Below are positions 19,292 to 30,830 of a stretch of 64,000 nt of DNA, in pieces. The notes under the pieces were generated by a model. It made no database searches. It was not told the origin of the DNA and worked only from the letters and a program-made list of their open reading frames with translations. The number at the start of each line of letters is the position of its first letter. Position 1 is the first letter of the stretch. Source of the stretch: Odontocerum albicorne (Eukaryota; Arthropoda; Insecta; Trichoptera; Odontoceridae); assembly GCA_949825065.1 (NCBI GenBank), contig OX463838.1:2706251-2770250 (forward strand), read 5' to 3'. The translations under genes and the position numbers were made by a program.

Positions 19292-20171
19292 AAACGGAGA
19301 CTTAACACAAGAGATACCCACTGCAACCGGTATCCAACAGGGAGACAGCCTCAGCCCATTCCTTTTTAAAACTTTTATGGATAGAATCATAGAGGAGGTG
19401 ACTTCTTTGGGCCTGGGCTACAAAATGGGAAATAAGTTGATCAATATATGTAGTGTGTTATGCCGACAACGCTGCAATATTAGCAGAAATCGAAGATAAT
19501 CTTCAGAGAATGCTGCACAAATTCCACCTTGTTTCTAAGAAATACATACAACAATATCAAAACAGATGTACCACTCAGATGCAAACTGATTATCGATAAC
19601 GTACCCGTCGAGCAAGTCATGCGATTCACTTACATAGGTGTAGAGATCTCCAGCAACAGTGACCCTATATAGTGAAGTACGAGCACAAACTAATAAAGTG
19701 ACAGCTTTGGCTGCCTGCCTGCGGGACACTATATGGAGAAACAAACACATGCTAACCAAAAGTAAGGTCAGGATATATAAGACATGCGTCCGCCCCATCA
19801 TGATATATGGGATAGAAGTGACAGCCGATACCAACAAGACAAAAAAACTTCTCAGAGCGGCAGAAATGAGAACCCTACGCTCCATCGCAGGCAGAATTCT
19901 TAGAGATCGGATCAGAAATGAGACGATAAAGTCTGTATGTGGTGTTGAAGACATAGTGAGGTGGAGAAGAAGCAAAATGCGCTTCTGGAGGGATCATGTA
20001 GACCGCGTGTAGAATACGAGACTTGCGAAAATTGCTAAGACTGAAAACCCTAGCAACAGGAGACTACCAGGAAGGCCGTCGAAAAGGTGGAAGGACAGCT
20101 GGACGTCATCATCCCAGGATAGCGCACCGTCACAAACAGGTCATACGACCTAGACCAAGAGGAAGAAGAAG
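19292..20171 (+). pseudogene. LINE-E reverse transcriptase, 5'-truncated insertion
   Basis: ATATAAACAC at 19282-19291 and 20172-20181 is the target duplication; the insert disrupts repeat R1. Frames read NGDLTQEIPTATGIQQGDSL (the QGD-SP box), then YADNAAILAEIEDNLQRML where the catalytic YADD has become YADN, IDNVPVEQVMRFTYIGVEIS, RDTIWRNKHMLTKSKVRIYK, TCVRPIMIYGIEV, EMRTLRSIAGRILRDRI and GRPSKRWKDSW. At least three frameshifts and the mutated active site make it dead. It ends in GAAGAAGAAG, the AAG tail shared with 37305-37950. Confidence 0.8.
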
Positions 20172-20181
20172 ATATAAACAC

Positions 20182-20365
20182 CACACCTAAAGCTGAATGT
20201 GTTACTATCACATATCGAAAGATCTATAAAGGTTTCGTTTTAGTTCGCTTTCCCATTGTTTATCTGCAGTTTTCTTACCAATTTTTTTTTCTGAATACAT
20301 GCTGTTGCGGGGAAGTACCTCATATAATAGCCACAGCTACTTCCTTCCTTTTCTTACGCTTAACT
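20182..20365. repeat. Dispersed repeat R1, right part
   Basis: The reverse complement resembles 43415-43570 (ACACCTAAA...GAATGTGTTACTATC, GATCT, GCAGTTTTCTTACCAA). Together with 19185-19281 it forms one R1 copy split by LINE-E. Nature unknown. Confidence 0.5.
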
Positions 20366-20569
20366 TACATATATTTTTTTGTAATACTTTTTACCTGTTA
20401 ATTATAGTGGGTTTGAATGAGTTTATTATTACACTTCGTTCTTTTTTGCGATGATGATGATAGTGTCAGAACTACCTTATAAACTTAAGGTAACACTGAT
20501 TGTGATGATATCATAGATGAAGTTAGGTGAATGACGTAGGCGTTGTGGCATAGCGTTGAATTCAAATTC

Positions 20570-20845
20570 ATAATACATTTTTTATAGCGCCATTTCGAGA
20601 GCAAACATTCCTCAAAGGTACTTTAACTCGGAACCAAAACCCAAATTACAAACAAATCAAATTGTACTCATATAACATTTTTTTTGTACAATCACCCAGA
20701 AAGATTTTTATGAGGTCTGACGTTTTAAGTGAAATGCAGACTGAACCCCTTTTTTTAAATCAGGGTTCCAGCGAGAATCGAACCCGCAACCTCCGGATCA
20801 GAAGACAGGTGTCTTACTCGTCAAATTAAGCTACTATTGATATTT
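20570..20845 (-). repeat. SINE-1 (tRNA-derived), minus strand
   Basis: On the minus strand the head reads AGACACCTGTCTTCTGATCC, then GGTTCGATTCTCGCTGGAAC (B box), followed by the body motif TTTCACTTAAAACGTC and a tail with AATCTTTCTGGGTGATTG. This order matches the copy at 37062. The 20570-20640 part resembles 43283-43335. Confidence 0.65.
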
Positions 20846-20884
20846 AGACGATACATTGGAATAATTAATTTAATATTTTATAAC

Positions 20885-21219
20885 CGCAGGTAACTGAAAT
20901 CGTGATGGGCGAAATCGCGGTTAAGAGAGCGACTACTATATTTTGTTATTCCACCAATTACATTAATTCTCGTTACACAAGTTTCAATTTCCTATCTCGA
21001 GGGTGGAATAATCTCGGTTTGTTACGAGAGAAATGCTTAAATCGAAATGGTGTCATATATCATCGAAAAGGGAAAGGGAAAAAATTTAGGGGTGATTTTT
21101 TTCCGTTCTTTGCTTATTTATCACTACTTTTTAGTTATGGCTATATGCATATCTATACAGTCCACCTAAAGGGAAAGGCGACTGATGGGAAATTAAATAC
21201 AAGACATTGTTCAAATTAA
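20885..21219 (+). other. Open frame of unknown nature
   Basis: A 105-codon frame begins MMGEIAVKRATTIF at 20902. Codon composition is less AT-biased than nearby frames in its first 60 codons, but I recognise no domain, and its second half lies in the duplicated segment below. I do not claim a gene. Confidence 0.2.
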
Positions 21220-21375
21220 ATACAAGACATTGTTACAAGACATTTTTCCGTTCTTTGCTTATTTATCACTACTTTTTAGTTATGGCTATATGCATATCTA
21301 TACAGTCCACCTAAAGGGAAAGGCGACTGATGGGAAATTAAATACAAGACATTGTTTATTTTAGTACACATTACC
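21096..21375. repeat. 145-bp tandem duplication
   Basis: TTCCGTTCTTTGCTTATTTA... through GGGAAATTAAATACAAGAC occurs twice, offset by 145 bp and practically identical. This indicates a recent duplication. Confidence 0.9.
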
Positions 21376-21494
21376 TTTTATTCAAAATACACTTCTAGTG
21401 AGTTAATATTGTACAATACTGGAAGCGGTTGTAAATTTTTATGAAGCACTCCTGAAACTCATTCTTCGGAATATTCAAGGTTGAACGTCGAGTA

Positions 21495-23050
21495 AAACGT
21501 TTAATAATTTGATTGTTGAAGTCGATCAATTATTAACCTTTGATTGTTGAATTCGATCAATTATATATTAACCTTTGATTGTTTCAGTCGATCAATTATA
21601 TTATATATTAACTTTTGATTGTTGAAGTCGATCAATTATATATTAACTTTTGATTGTTGAAGTCGATCAATTATATATTAACTTTTGATTGTTGAAGTCG
21701 ATCAATTATATATTTACTTTTGATTGTTGAAGTCGATCAATTATATATTAACTTTTGATTGTTGAAGTCGATCAATTATATATTAACTTTTGATTGTTTC
21801 AGTCGATCAATTATTAACCTTTGATTGTTGAATTCGATCAATGATTAACCTTTGATTGTTTAAGTCGATCAATTATATATAAACCTTTGATTGTTTCAGT
21901 CGACCAATTATATATTAACTTTTGATTGTTGAAGTCGATCAATTATTAACCTTTGATTATTGAAGTCGATCAATTATTAACCTTTGATTATTGAAGTCGA
22001 TCAATTATTAACCTTTGATTGTTGAAGTCGATCAATTATTAACCTTTGATTGTTGAAGTCGATCAATTATATATTAACCTTTGATTGTTTCAGTCGATCA
22101 ATTATATATTAACTTTTGATTGTTTCAGTCGATCAATTACATATTAATTTTTTATTGTTTCAGTCGATCAATTATATATTAACTTTTGATTGTTGAAGTC
22201 GATCAATTATATATTAACTTTTGATTGTTGAAGTCGATCAATTATTAACCTTTGATTGTTGAAGTCGATCAATTATATATTAACTTTTGATTGTTCCAGT
22301 CGATCAATTATATATTAACTTTTGATTGTTGAAGTCCATCAATTATATATTTACTTTTGATTGTTGAAGTCGATCAATTATATATTAACTTTTGATTGTT
22401 GAAGTCGATCAATTATATATTAACTTTTGATTGTTTCAGTCGATCAATTATTAACCTTTGATTGTTGAATTCGATCAATGATTAACCTTTGATTGTTAAA
22501 GTCGATCAATTATATATAAACCTTTGATTGTTTCAGTCGACCAATTATATATTAACTTTTGATTGTTGAAGTCGATCAATTATTAACCTTTGATTATTGA
22601 AGTCGATCAATTATTAACCTTTGATTATTGAAGTCGATCAATTATTAACCTTTGATTGTTGAAATCGATCAATTATTAACCTTTGATTGTTGAAGTCGAT
22701 CAATTATATATTAACCTTTGATTGTTTCAGTCGATCAATTATATATTAACTTTTGATTGTTTCAGTCGATCAATTACATATTAATTTTTTATTGTTTCAG
22801 TCGATCAATTATATATTAACTTTTGATTGTTGAAGTCGATCAATTATATATTAACTTTTGATTGTTGAAGTCGATCAATTATTAACCTTTGATTGTTGAA
22901 GTCGATCAATTATATATTAACTTTTGATTGTTTCAGTCGATCAATTATATATTAACTTTTGATTGTTGAAGTCGATCAATTATATATTAACTTTTGATTG
23001 TTGAAGTCGATCAATTATTAACCTTTGATTGTTGAAGTCGATCAATTATT
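21495..23050. repeat. 31-36-bp satellite with higher-order repeat
   Basis: Monomers combine TTTGATTGTTGAAGTCG (or TTTCAGTCG) with ATCAATTATATATTAAC or the shorter ATCAATTATTAAC. About 46 copies. The order of variants repeats: GAATTCGATCAATGATT occurs at 21830 and again at 22467, with the same neighbours on both sides, so a ~637-bp block has been duplicated. Confidence 0.95.
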
Positions 23051-23454
23051 TTGATTTTTCTATTGAATTAACCATTCTCATCTGTTATTACTATATTAGA
23101 AATAAGTGACGAAATCATGATATGGATGTAACTCTAATTGAGTTCTACCTATATCATATCAAGTGTCCCGCAATGTCAACCCCTTATCAGGTCAAGTGGA
23201 GAAGGTAAGGGTATCTAACAGAACCTCAATACAAAGAAACTGTCTCATTATGATATTAAAATTATCGTCACGGATAGAAGTTATACAGCATCAACCACTC
23301 TTCTCATAGAAGTTATATGAAATATGAGTGTATATATTCTTCACGGGCCTAATTGAACGCATTAATAACGAAATGTATATTGATTTCATACTTTATTGCA
23401 GTGTTTAATATGACAGGTGTATTTTCAAGTGATAATCTTGATAAAAAATGAGAA

Positions 23455-23790
23455 CTTCAGGGCGATATCTTGAGTAAAAACAATCTGAGATAATTTAGTT
23501 GAACATCTGGAACGAATAAACAAAAGTAGACTAATAAAATAAATGTATGTATCGTTCTACATGTCCAAACCATCTCAGAGTGCACTTCTTCATCTTACTC
23601 AACACATCAGCCTCAAGATGACATTCATCCCTAATCACTTCATTCCGTATTTTCTCATAAATGGTAACCCTATGTATTCTTCTCAATATACGCATATATT
23701 GGCTCCTTTCAGCCTTTATCCACGTCTACGTTTCACTCCCATACATCAAAGTTACTACTAAAATATTGTTGCAGACTATCGTCTTAGCAG
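23455..23790 (-). pseudogene. LINE-A reverse transcriptase C-terminus, minus strand
   Basis: The minus strand reads TVCNNILVVTLMYGSET, then MRILRRIHRVTIYEKIRNEV, IRDECHLEADVLSKMKKCTL and RWFGHVER. This is the best-preserved LINE-A C-terminus in the window; one stop replaces the Trp after GSET. Confidence 0.75.
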
Positions 23791-23908
23791 ATTTTGATAC
23801 AATTGATAACCGGAAGAGTCGATAAGTTATATTCACAAAACACAGTAATTGGAACAAAATGTATCAGCCAACATTTAAAAAATCGTTACAAAAGTGTTAT
23901 ACTTTATG

Positions 23909-24626
23909 CCTTCTTCTTCTTCCCAGTGTCATGTCAGGTCCCCCCAACGTTGAATATCAATTGAGATTAGGCATGTTTGTCCCCGGCAGGACGAAAAAGA
24001 TTCCCAACGCTCCTTATACCATTCCAATCACGTATATTTCGGAGCCAGGAGATTTGCCTCCTGCCAACACCTCTTCGGCCCCCTATTTTGCCTTGGATGA
24101 TCAGGTACAGTTGTTTGTACTTTGCTCCTCTAAGTACATGACCCAAATAGGACACCTTTCGGATTTTAATATTAGTCAGCGACTCTCTATCCACTTTGGC
24201 TCTTTGAAGAACCCTCGTGTTGCTGACTATATCCGTCCAGGGTATCCGTAGCATTCTCCGGTGCGTCCACATTTCGAATGCAGTCAGTCGGTTCATACTA
24301 CTAACTTTGAAGGTCCATGATTCCGCAATAACACTGACCAAACGTTGCATTTGACTAACCGTTGTCGAAGTTTCAAATTTAGGCTATCATCGCAGAATAC
24401 GCTTCTCATTTTATTAAAAATCGCACGAGATGATACAATTCTGCACTTGACTTCGGTTTCTGGGTCGAGGTCTTCCACTAGGATACTTCCGAGGTATTTA
24501 TCAGCACCGTTCAATGTAACATAATACGTGATCCTGCCGGCCAAACACCATGAACTTGGTTTTACTCACGTTCATGTTCGAATGCTTCCAGTCGGTTCAT
24601 ACTACCAACTTTGAGGGTTCATGATT
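23909..24626 (-). pseudogene. LINE-D reverse transcriptase, 5'-truncated insertion with 13-bp duplication
   Basis: GTTATACTTTATG (23896-23908) and GTTATGCTTTATG (24627-24639) flank the insert. The minus strand reads MNVSKTKFMVFG, LGSILVEDLDPETEVKC, FNKMRSVFCDDSLNLKLRQR, MNRLTAFEMWTHRRMLRIPW, LTNIKIRKVSYLGHVLRGAK, GRRGVGRRQISWLRNIRDW. The catalytic palm is missing. The 3' end reads CACTGGGAAGAAGAAGAAG. At the 5' junction (24570-24626) a ~50-bp segment encoding LKVGSMNRLEAFE is duplicated from 24285-24315, probably by template switching. Frameshifts break it. Confidence 0.8.
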
Positions 24627-24639
24627 GTTATGCTTTATG

Positions 24640-25005
24640 TCTAATCATATAGATTTATGGATACTAGAAATAGTAATTATGGCATCCAACACCTTAAAAA
24701 ATCCAATAAATAATTCAATGAAGACGTTTTATAAAAATATGTTTTGCTAAATATTCGCAGTTTGTGAATTCGTGTAGTTTAATTTCGATAAATTCCTTTT
24801 AGTTATAATATTGTGTCACTGACCAATGATTAAATAAAGCGATTAACTCTATAAACACGAGTATGTGCAAGGGTGACAGAAAACTGGTTTCCCATTTCAT
24901 CTGGTTTCTTGACTTTTGTACTTACCAAGGATAACAACTGTGTTAAGTTGAGTTAAGTCTTCACTTTGTCAATAGCTTAATATTATTGATACTTAGAGAT
25001 CTTTA
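24640..25005. other. Unassigned stretch
   Basis: I see no gene or repeat here. Confidence 0.4.
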
Positions 25006-25009
25006 GTAT

Positions 25010-25335
25010 TTATGTACATACATTCCATCACGACGCTTCCCAGTTAGGGTATGCAAAGAGGACAGAGTTTCAAGTTTTCCTGTCCGACACTCATATTTTG
25101 CCTCTTTCATACACAGCTCATACGTTTTTTCTTACTTCTTACATTTTCATCTATTAAAATATCATTCACTTGATTCAATCATACTTTTCTTAGTCTTTCT
25201 CTTCCACTCCTATTTGCACTGTACATTTGTTTTCTTAGTCTTTCTTCATACATTCGTTTTACACGCTCAAACTATATCAGAGTTATCTTGTTCATTTTAG
25301 TCAACACATTAGCATTAACATAAAAGGAAAAAATA
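25010..25335 (-). pseudogene. LINE-A C-terminal remnant
   Basis: Minus-strand fragments spell RFEHVKRMYEERL and a following basic stretch, matching the WFGHVERM segment and downstream region of LINE-A. Many stops. Assignment rests on short similarity only. Confidence 0.4.
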
Positions 25336-25339
25336 AGTA

Positions 25340-25862
25340 AAATAAAAAACTTATTTTATATTTTTTTGTTCACCACAGTAAACATTTTTTTGTTTAATTT
25401 AAAGTATAATATGTGATATTTAAACACAAAAATAATATTTACCAAATGTCCACCTCTTGCAGCTCTACAGATCTCCACTCTTTTGTCAAAAACTTTAATG
25501 ACATTTTGACATAATTGTGGTTCTAACTCACCAATAACGCGAATAATTTCGTCCTTCAGCTCAGGAATTGATTGGGGGCATTCTTATAGCCCTGGCTTTA
25601 CACGTAACCCCAGAGAAAATAGTCCAACGGTGTCAGATCACATGGTCTTGGTGGCCAATTAACATCACCATTTCCGGAGATTACAATACATAAAATAATT
25701 CTCAATTTGAACGCGTTGTTGTATTGTATACGACTCCATTTTTATAAATGTCATACATTACACTTCTCAAATGTCACAAGACCCAGACAATTTCGCGACA
25801 CCATCTGTATTTTATCCAAGAATTTAAAAAAAACACTCTATCTGAAAGACCCTTCATAACTG
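25340..25862 (-). pseudogene. Tc1-like element T, copy 1: DDE transposase C-terminus
   Basis: The minus strand reads ISGNGDVNWPPRPCDLTPLD then YFLWGYV, ELKDEIIRVIGELEPQLCQN and DKRVEICRAARGGH. The CDLTPLDYFLWG block holds the last catalytic acidic residue of a Tc1/mariner-superfamily (IS630-type) transposase. The right end, read on the minus strand, is AAGGGTCTTTCAGATAGAG, the element's terminal repeat. The first catalytic residues are absent. Confidence 0.65.
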
Positions 25863-25879
25863 AGTCCCTTCACAAGGAA

Positions 25880-26180
25880 TTATGAATATCATTAGTCCTA
25901 TTGTCATTATGTTTTATTCAGATTTTTAATATATTTTTGTCCTGTTGTCATTATGTTTTAATATATGTTTGTCCTGTTATCCTGTCCATTCAACAATTGT
26001 CCATAATATATGTTTGTCCTGTTGTCATTATGTTTTATTCAGATTTTTAATGTATGTTTGTCCTGTTGTCATTATGTTTTGTCCTGTTGTCATTATGTTT
26101 TATTCAGATTTTTAATATAGGAATTATGAATATCATTAGTCCTGTTGCCATTATGTTTTTTTTTAGATGTTTAATATATG
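25880..26180. repeat. Irregular ~44-bp repeat
   Basis: TTTGTCCTGTTGTCATTATG and TTTATTCAGATTTTTAAT recur five to six times with gaps and partial units. Confidence 0.75.
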
Positions 26181-26357
26181 TTTTCTTGTTATTTAATGTA
26201 ATTGGTTTAAACCTTTATCAAATTTTAAAAAAATCTTTCGTAAGAGACGACAGCTAGCGTGTATTTTATGCATTGCCATGTAGGAAACTCTTGTCTCATC
26301 AATTCGTTCTAGATCTCGCCAGTGTCTTTTGCGGTTTTTATCCCATCTCAAAATATC

Positions 26358-26895
26358 TTCTATACTCAAGAAAATGTAACATGGTCCCTGTCACGTTTGA
26401 AATGTCATGTCTAAAATCGAATCGTTTTTTTATAAATCGACAAATAATTTTTCTCTAAACTGACGTTTTAGTTCCTAATTTTCATTATACTGACTTTCTA
26501 ATGTATTGTATCTATCTTTAAATAGGTCAAGATCCACTATGATTAACACTAATTAAGAACATTTAATTTTATATATAAAAAAATCGAAAATCCAATTATC
26601 GTATACCCCATCCCTAGCCAATGCAGACTAACGTAGTAACTTTTGACGAACGTCGCCAAATATTATTTGATTTTAACAAACTGACATATTTTTGCTAATT
26701 TGTAACAAGATGTATTAATTTGTCATTATTGTTAGTTTTATGTAATGTATTTGCCTAAACAATTTGCTATTTATTCGAATCGATGCTTATATTAAAGTTG
26801 ATAAAATAATTAAAATTACTGAACGTCGTTACAAGGTTGTATTGGAGCAAATTTGTAAAACGTCACAGGGACCATGCTACATTTTCTGTAGTATA
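26358..26895 (-). mobile_element. MITE-X, complete copy
   Basis: Left TATACTCAAGAAAATGTAAC and right (reverse complement) TATACTACAGAAAATGTAGC extend into ~37-bp inverted repeats with GGTCCCTGTGACGTTT. Length about 538 bp, no coding sequence. The inner unit ending ACCCCATCCCT lies at 26590-26600. Ends and TATA flank suggest a Tc1/mariner-type MITE; unproven. Confidence 0.7.
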
Positions 26896-27174
26896 ATTGA
26901 TACATTTCAAAGGGCACGGGAGTTTCTAACTCTATCTTCTAGCTATATTGTATATATTTGTGCTAATTCTGTATTAAGCCCTACCTTCATTACTAGCTTA
27001 CGCTAATTTACACGATACTGTGTATTATACAATACATTAACATTTCCATAATCCGAATAGAGTTTTCATATATTTAGTGAATCACGATTGAATATGGTTA
27101 CTAAACAAGCTCAGTTTTAATCCGATTGATGTTAATTTTGAATTCCGATCGATTTCGAAATTGTACCCTCATTA

Positions 27175-27835
27175 TCAAAGACACTTATGTATCACTAATA
27201 CTTATTAAATTTAATTGAATTATTAATTAATTAATTAACTTATGTATCACTAATACTTATTAAATTAAATTGCACACTCATTTTAAAAGACACTATTGTA
27301 TCTCTAATACTTATTAAATAAAATTGCACACTCATTATCAAAGACAATTATGTGTCACTAATACTTATTAAATTAAATTACACACTCATTATCAAAGATA
27401 CTTATGTATCACTAATACTTATTAAATTTAATTGAATTATTGATTAATTAATTAACTTACGTATCACTAATACTTATTACATTAAATTGGTTTCGGAATT
27501 GCACCCTCATTATCAAAGACACTTATGTATCACTAATACTTGTTAAATTTAATTGAATTATTAATTAACTTATGTATCACTAATACTTATTAAATTAAAT
27601 TGGTTTCAGAATTGCACCCTCATTATCAAAGACACTTATGTATCACTAATACTTATTAAATTAAATTGGTTTCGAAATTACACCCTCATTATCAAAAACA
27701 CTTATGTGTCACTAATACTTATTAAATTAATTGCACACTCATTATCAAATACACTTATGTATCACTAATACTTATTAAATTAAATTGCACCCTCATTATC
27801 CAATACACTTATGTATAACTAATACTAATACTTAG
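27175..27835. repeat. 54-bp satellite array, about 12 copies
   Basis: Core unit: ACTTATGTATCACTAATAC, TTATTAAATTAAATTG, CACCCTCATTATCAAAGAC. Copies vary in length because some contain an additional ATTGAATTATTAATTAATTA segment. Confidence 0.9.
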
Positions 27836-28099
27836 GATAAATTTATGGTTTGTTAATTCCACTGATACAGTTTTATTCCTCTTTTTTCAATCAAACTAAA
27901 CATTACTTATTATAAAAAAAAGTATTAAGTATGCCTGAAAAAGAACTCGGTAAAGGAGCTCAAATCTTGAGACGTGATAATAAAAGTGTATAAACAGAAT
28001 TTACAAAGCAAAATTTTCACAAGAATCATTACTGAGTTCAACAAAGTGAAAAAAATCAAAAATACTATTGTAAAAAGTTTGCGTACGAATGGCATAGAC

Positions 28100-28815
28100 C
28101 AGGGGTCGGCTAACCGCGACTTGCGAGCCGCATGCGGCTCTATTCATAGGCATTTGCGTCTCTTCAACTCCAGCTTCATCTTCACTCTGCAGCCTCATCA
28201 GAAGAGCATGGACACGGCCGCCCGTGAGCGTGATTATGTTGACGCCGTTCGCCGACCGAACACAAACGGCACACTTGCAATGCATATTATCTACCTACGT
28301 GTTCGCGCCAGAACTGCCAAAATATCTTCGAATGTAACAGAGTAGCAAGTCGAAGACATTAAGCTGACATCTGCAATATCAATTGCAATCGATAATTCAT
28401 GTGATATAAGTGACACAGCACAAGTATCACTCTTTGTGCGATATATGTCGGCACAAGATGCCAAAGAAGAACTTCTAGGACTGCCGCCACTCAAGGGACA
28501 AACTCGTGAAGAAGATATTACAAATGCTGTAGAAAAAACCTACTCTTTGTCCGATATATGTCGGCACAAAGTCCCAAAGAAGAACTTCTAGGACTGCCTC
28601 CGCTCAAGGGACAAACTCGCAGAGAAGATATTGCGAATGCTGTAGAAAACATCTTGAAAATAACGGAATTGGATAAAACTAAATAATTTAAATTGCTATT
28701 GATGGAGTTAAAAGTATATAGCTTCAGTGAAAATTTATGTTGCGGCTCTATGAAAATTTTGACATTCTGTTTATTTATATTTGGCTCTTCTCACTAGAAA
28801 GTCTGCCGACCCCTG
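28100..28815 (+). mobile_element. hAT element remnant with internal transposase fragment
   Basis: Termini CAGGGGTCGGCTAACC and TCTGCCGACCCCTG are inverted repeats typical of hAT elements. Flanks GCATAGAC (28092-28099) and GCCTAGAC (28816-28823) are an 8-bp target duplication with one mismatch. The left end carries the GAGCCGCATGCGGCTC palindrome. A shorter relative with reverse orientation is at 45054. Confidence 0.85.
28345..28685 (+). pseudogene. hAT transposase fragment with internal duplication
   Basis: The frame reads [28 protein letters not shown], then [18 protein letters not shown] and TNAVEK, resembling the SDTAQ..VFVR....EELLGL.PL segment of ZBED/GTF2IRD2-type hAT transposases. About 105 bp encoding [18 protein letters not shown] are duplicated in tandem (28435-28540 and 28541-28650), the second in a shifted frame. 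Both ends of the protein are missing. Confidence 0.7.
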
Positions 28816-28989
28816 GCCTAGACGATGGATTCACTGAGTAAAGGATATAATGGGTCCCACTTTGTATTTAGCCTAACAGAAACCAGAATATCGTCAAGAG
28901 TGGATCTAAACAAACGTCCACTAAATAAACGTCCAAATCTAAACAATTTAGATTTGTAGTCAACGTCAACATTTACATCGAACTTTGAC

Positions 28990-29270
28990 TATGAAGACAC
29001 GAATAAGAAGAATCTATGCTTATCTTAAATATCCAACGAACTAATGCCTCCGGCTTCCAAGAACTGAGAGTTACCGGCAGATTGTCGACAATATGCTTAT
29101 GACGAGTCCTCGGATTTTTTTGGACACTTTGTTCATGACAGATTGGAGATGCGAAGGCGTGGAAGGACGACGCACAAAAGAAAGAACCCCAGGGTATTGG
29201 ACTGCTCGAGTGAAAGACGCAACACGACTATCCTTTTGAACTACAACTTTTTGAACTACATAGTACAGGA
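28990..29270 (+). pseudogene. LINE-G C-terminal fragment
   Basis: Frames give SSDFFGHFVHDRLEMRRRGR and GRRTKERTPGYWTARVKDAT, the GH..R / GRR..G.....W..RVK.AT pattern at the end of non-LTR reverse transcriptases. The sequence resembles 48390-48574 on the opposite strand (GACGCACAA...GAAAG...CCC). Confidence 0.55.
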
Positions 29271-29381
29271 ATGGATGGAGAGGAGTTGTCGAGGACTATC
29301 AGGAAAGTCACGACGATGACTACAAACTATGTATTCATGGAAATATTACTCAAGTAAAAATTATCCACTTAAAAGAGCTTT

Positions 29382-29601
29382 TAGAGGACTTAAGTATAAA
29401 TTACTGCACATGATCATCCAAGACAAAATAGAGAGTCGAAGAGGTGTTGGCAGGAGGCAAATCTCCTGACTTCGCAATATACGTGATTGGACTGGTATAA
29501 GGAGCGTTGGGGATCTTTTTCGGGCTGCCGGGGACAAATATTCCAACTCTCAGGTGATATTCAACGTTGGGGGGACCTAACATGGCACTGAGAAGAAGAA
29601 G
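29382..29601 (+). pseudogene. LINE-D 3' end insertion with 11-bp duplication
   Basis: AAAAGAGCTTT occurs at 29371-29381 and 29602-29612. The insert reads RGLKYKLLHMIIQDKIESRR, GVGRRQIS, LRNIRDWTGIRSVGDLFRAA and ends CACTGAGAAGAAGAAG. It is a severely 5'-truncated LINE-D with one in-frame stop. Confidence 0.85.
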
Positions 29602-29639
29602 AAAAGAGCTTTGTGCATGCTAAAGGTGATTTTAAAAGA

Positions 29640-30060
29640 GTCCGCGTAGTATCCATACTGATTGTCAAACCTGTAAAAAAGCACCAGTGGGATGATGATG
29701 GAAATCTCTTTTTACGGCGTGTCTTATTCTTAGCATTTTTCTTTAGAATCTTTTTTTTTTTTAGAATATATGGATTTGAATGAACTTATATTTATCATTT
29801 TTTATCTTAATTCTCCAGTATTTTTTCGAACAAGATTTCAGCTTTTTTTTCATTGCTATCCAGAGATATATATTCGAAGACTCGTTTCGTATTTTTTGTG
29901 CTTTTTTTTGTCTCACGTGAGCGTGTCAAGTTTGAGTTATGTCCCTTGTACCGTCATAAATTTGTCAGTAATGCGCAGCAGAATATAAAATATTGTCGGA
30001 AAGAAAACTTAAAAACACTTAACGACTTAAAATATTTTAAAACAATTTTTTTGAAATGAT
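29640..30060. other. Unassigned stretch
   Basis: No gene identified; two overlapping frames at 29770-30059 lack motifs. Confidence 0.4.
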
Positions 30061-30061
30061 A

Positions 30062-30830
30062 TAACTTTTATTATCGAGCGAAGTATTTGGATGTCACAGA
30101 GGAACAGTTGGACAAATTACAGCGTCTTCAAAATGTGTGCCTAAGATTCATTTTCAACCTACGAAAGTACGATCATATAACTTCATACCAGAAGGCATTG
30201 AACTGGTTGAATGTTAGAAATAGACGCCAAACTCACATACTGTCTCTATTGTATAATATCCTTAACTGTCCCGCCGCACCCTCTAATCTCGCCGAAAATT
30301 TTCAGTGTCTTTCCAATCATGGATTAGCGCTACGCTCAAACAGAGATTGTCTATTGGCCTTTCCAGTTCACCGCTCCTCTTTGTTTACGTCGTTCTTTAC
30401 TGTCCATGCAGTGAGACTCTGGAATCAGTCACAAACCAATATAAGACTCGCTCCGTCCTTGGCATGCTTTAAGAAGCGACTGAAAAAACTCTTAATTTCT
30501 AGTCAGTAAAATAACTTGTTTCATTCCTGATTTTTCTTTTCCATTCCTTTTCACCATCCCTTCCTTTCCTTTTGATTGATGATATCTCACTTTATATGAA
30601 AAATAATGTTCGGGTGATTGTCCGTCTTTGTGGGGCTCGTGTGCATGTGCTCACGTATGTGTTTATGGATTTCGTGGGGATGGATAGTCATTTGAATGAT
30701 TTATACGACCACGTAAGTATTGCTTCTTTTACTTTTGTCTGGTTGGTTGGAAGAGATTGCCGCCTGGCAATAAACCCGCCAGATTGTATTTGCAATAAAA
30801 GTGTTAAATAAATAAATAAGTATAGCCTAA
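30062..30830 (+). pseudogene. LINE-B 3' end, best-preserved copy
   Basis: The plus-strand frame 30087-30509 is open: VTEEQLDKLQRLQNVCLRFI, FNLRKYDHITSYQKALNWL, NVRNRRQTHILSLLYNIL, LRSNRDCLLAFPVHRSSLF, FTVHAVRLWNQSQTNIR and FKKRLKKLLISSQ-stop, the complete C-terminus of a CR1/jockey-like reverse transcriptase. The 3' UTR (30510-30815) contains TGGTTGGAAGAGATTGCCGC and ends AATAAAAGTGTTAAATAAAT. The upstream reverse transcriptase is missing. It serves as the reference for the three broken copies at 3142, 5131 and 43738 and shares its UTR end with SINE-1. Confidence 0.8.

Noticed and set aside
20902..21219. 105-codon frame as a host gene
   Set aside because: No domain recognised; the second half is duplicated downstream without selection for frame.
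21495..23050. CRISPR-like regular repeats
   Set aside because: No unique spacers; units are contiguous and the surrounding DNA is animal. The same applies to the other arrays.
23859..24251. 130-codon plus-strand frame with SGPPNVEYQLRLG
   Set aside because: Antisense of LINE-D; the same shadow frame recurs at 55447 and 55921.
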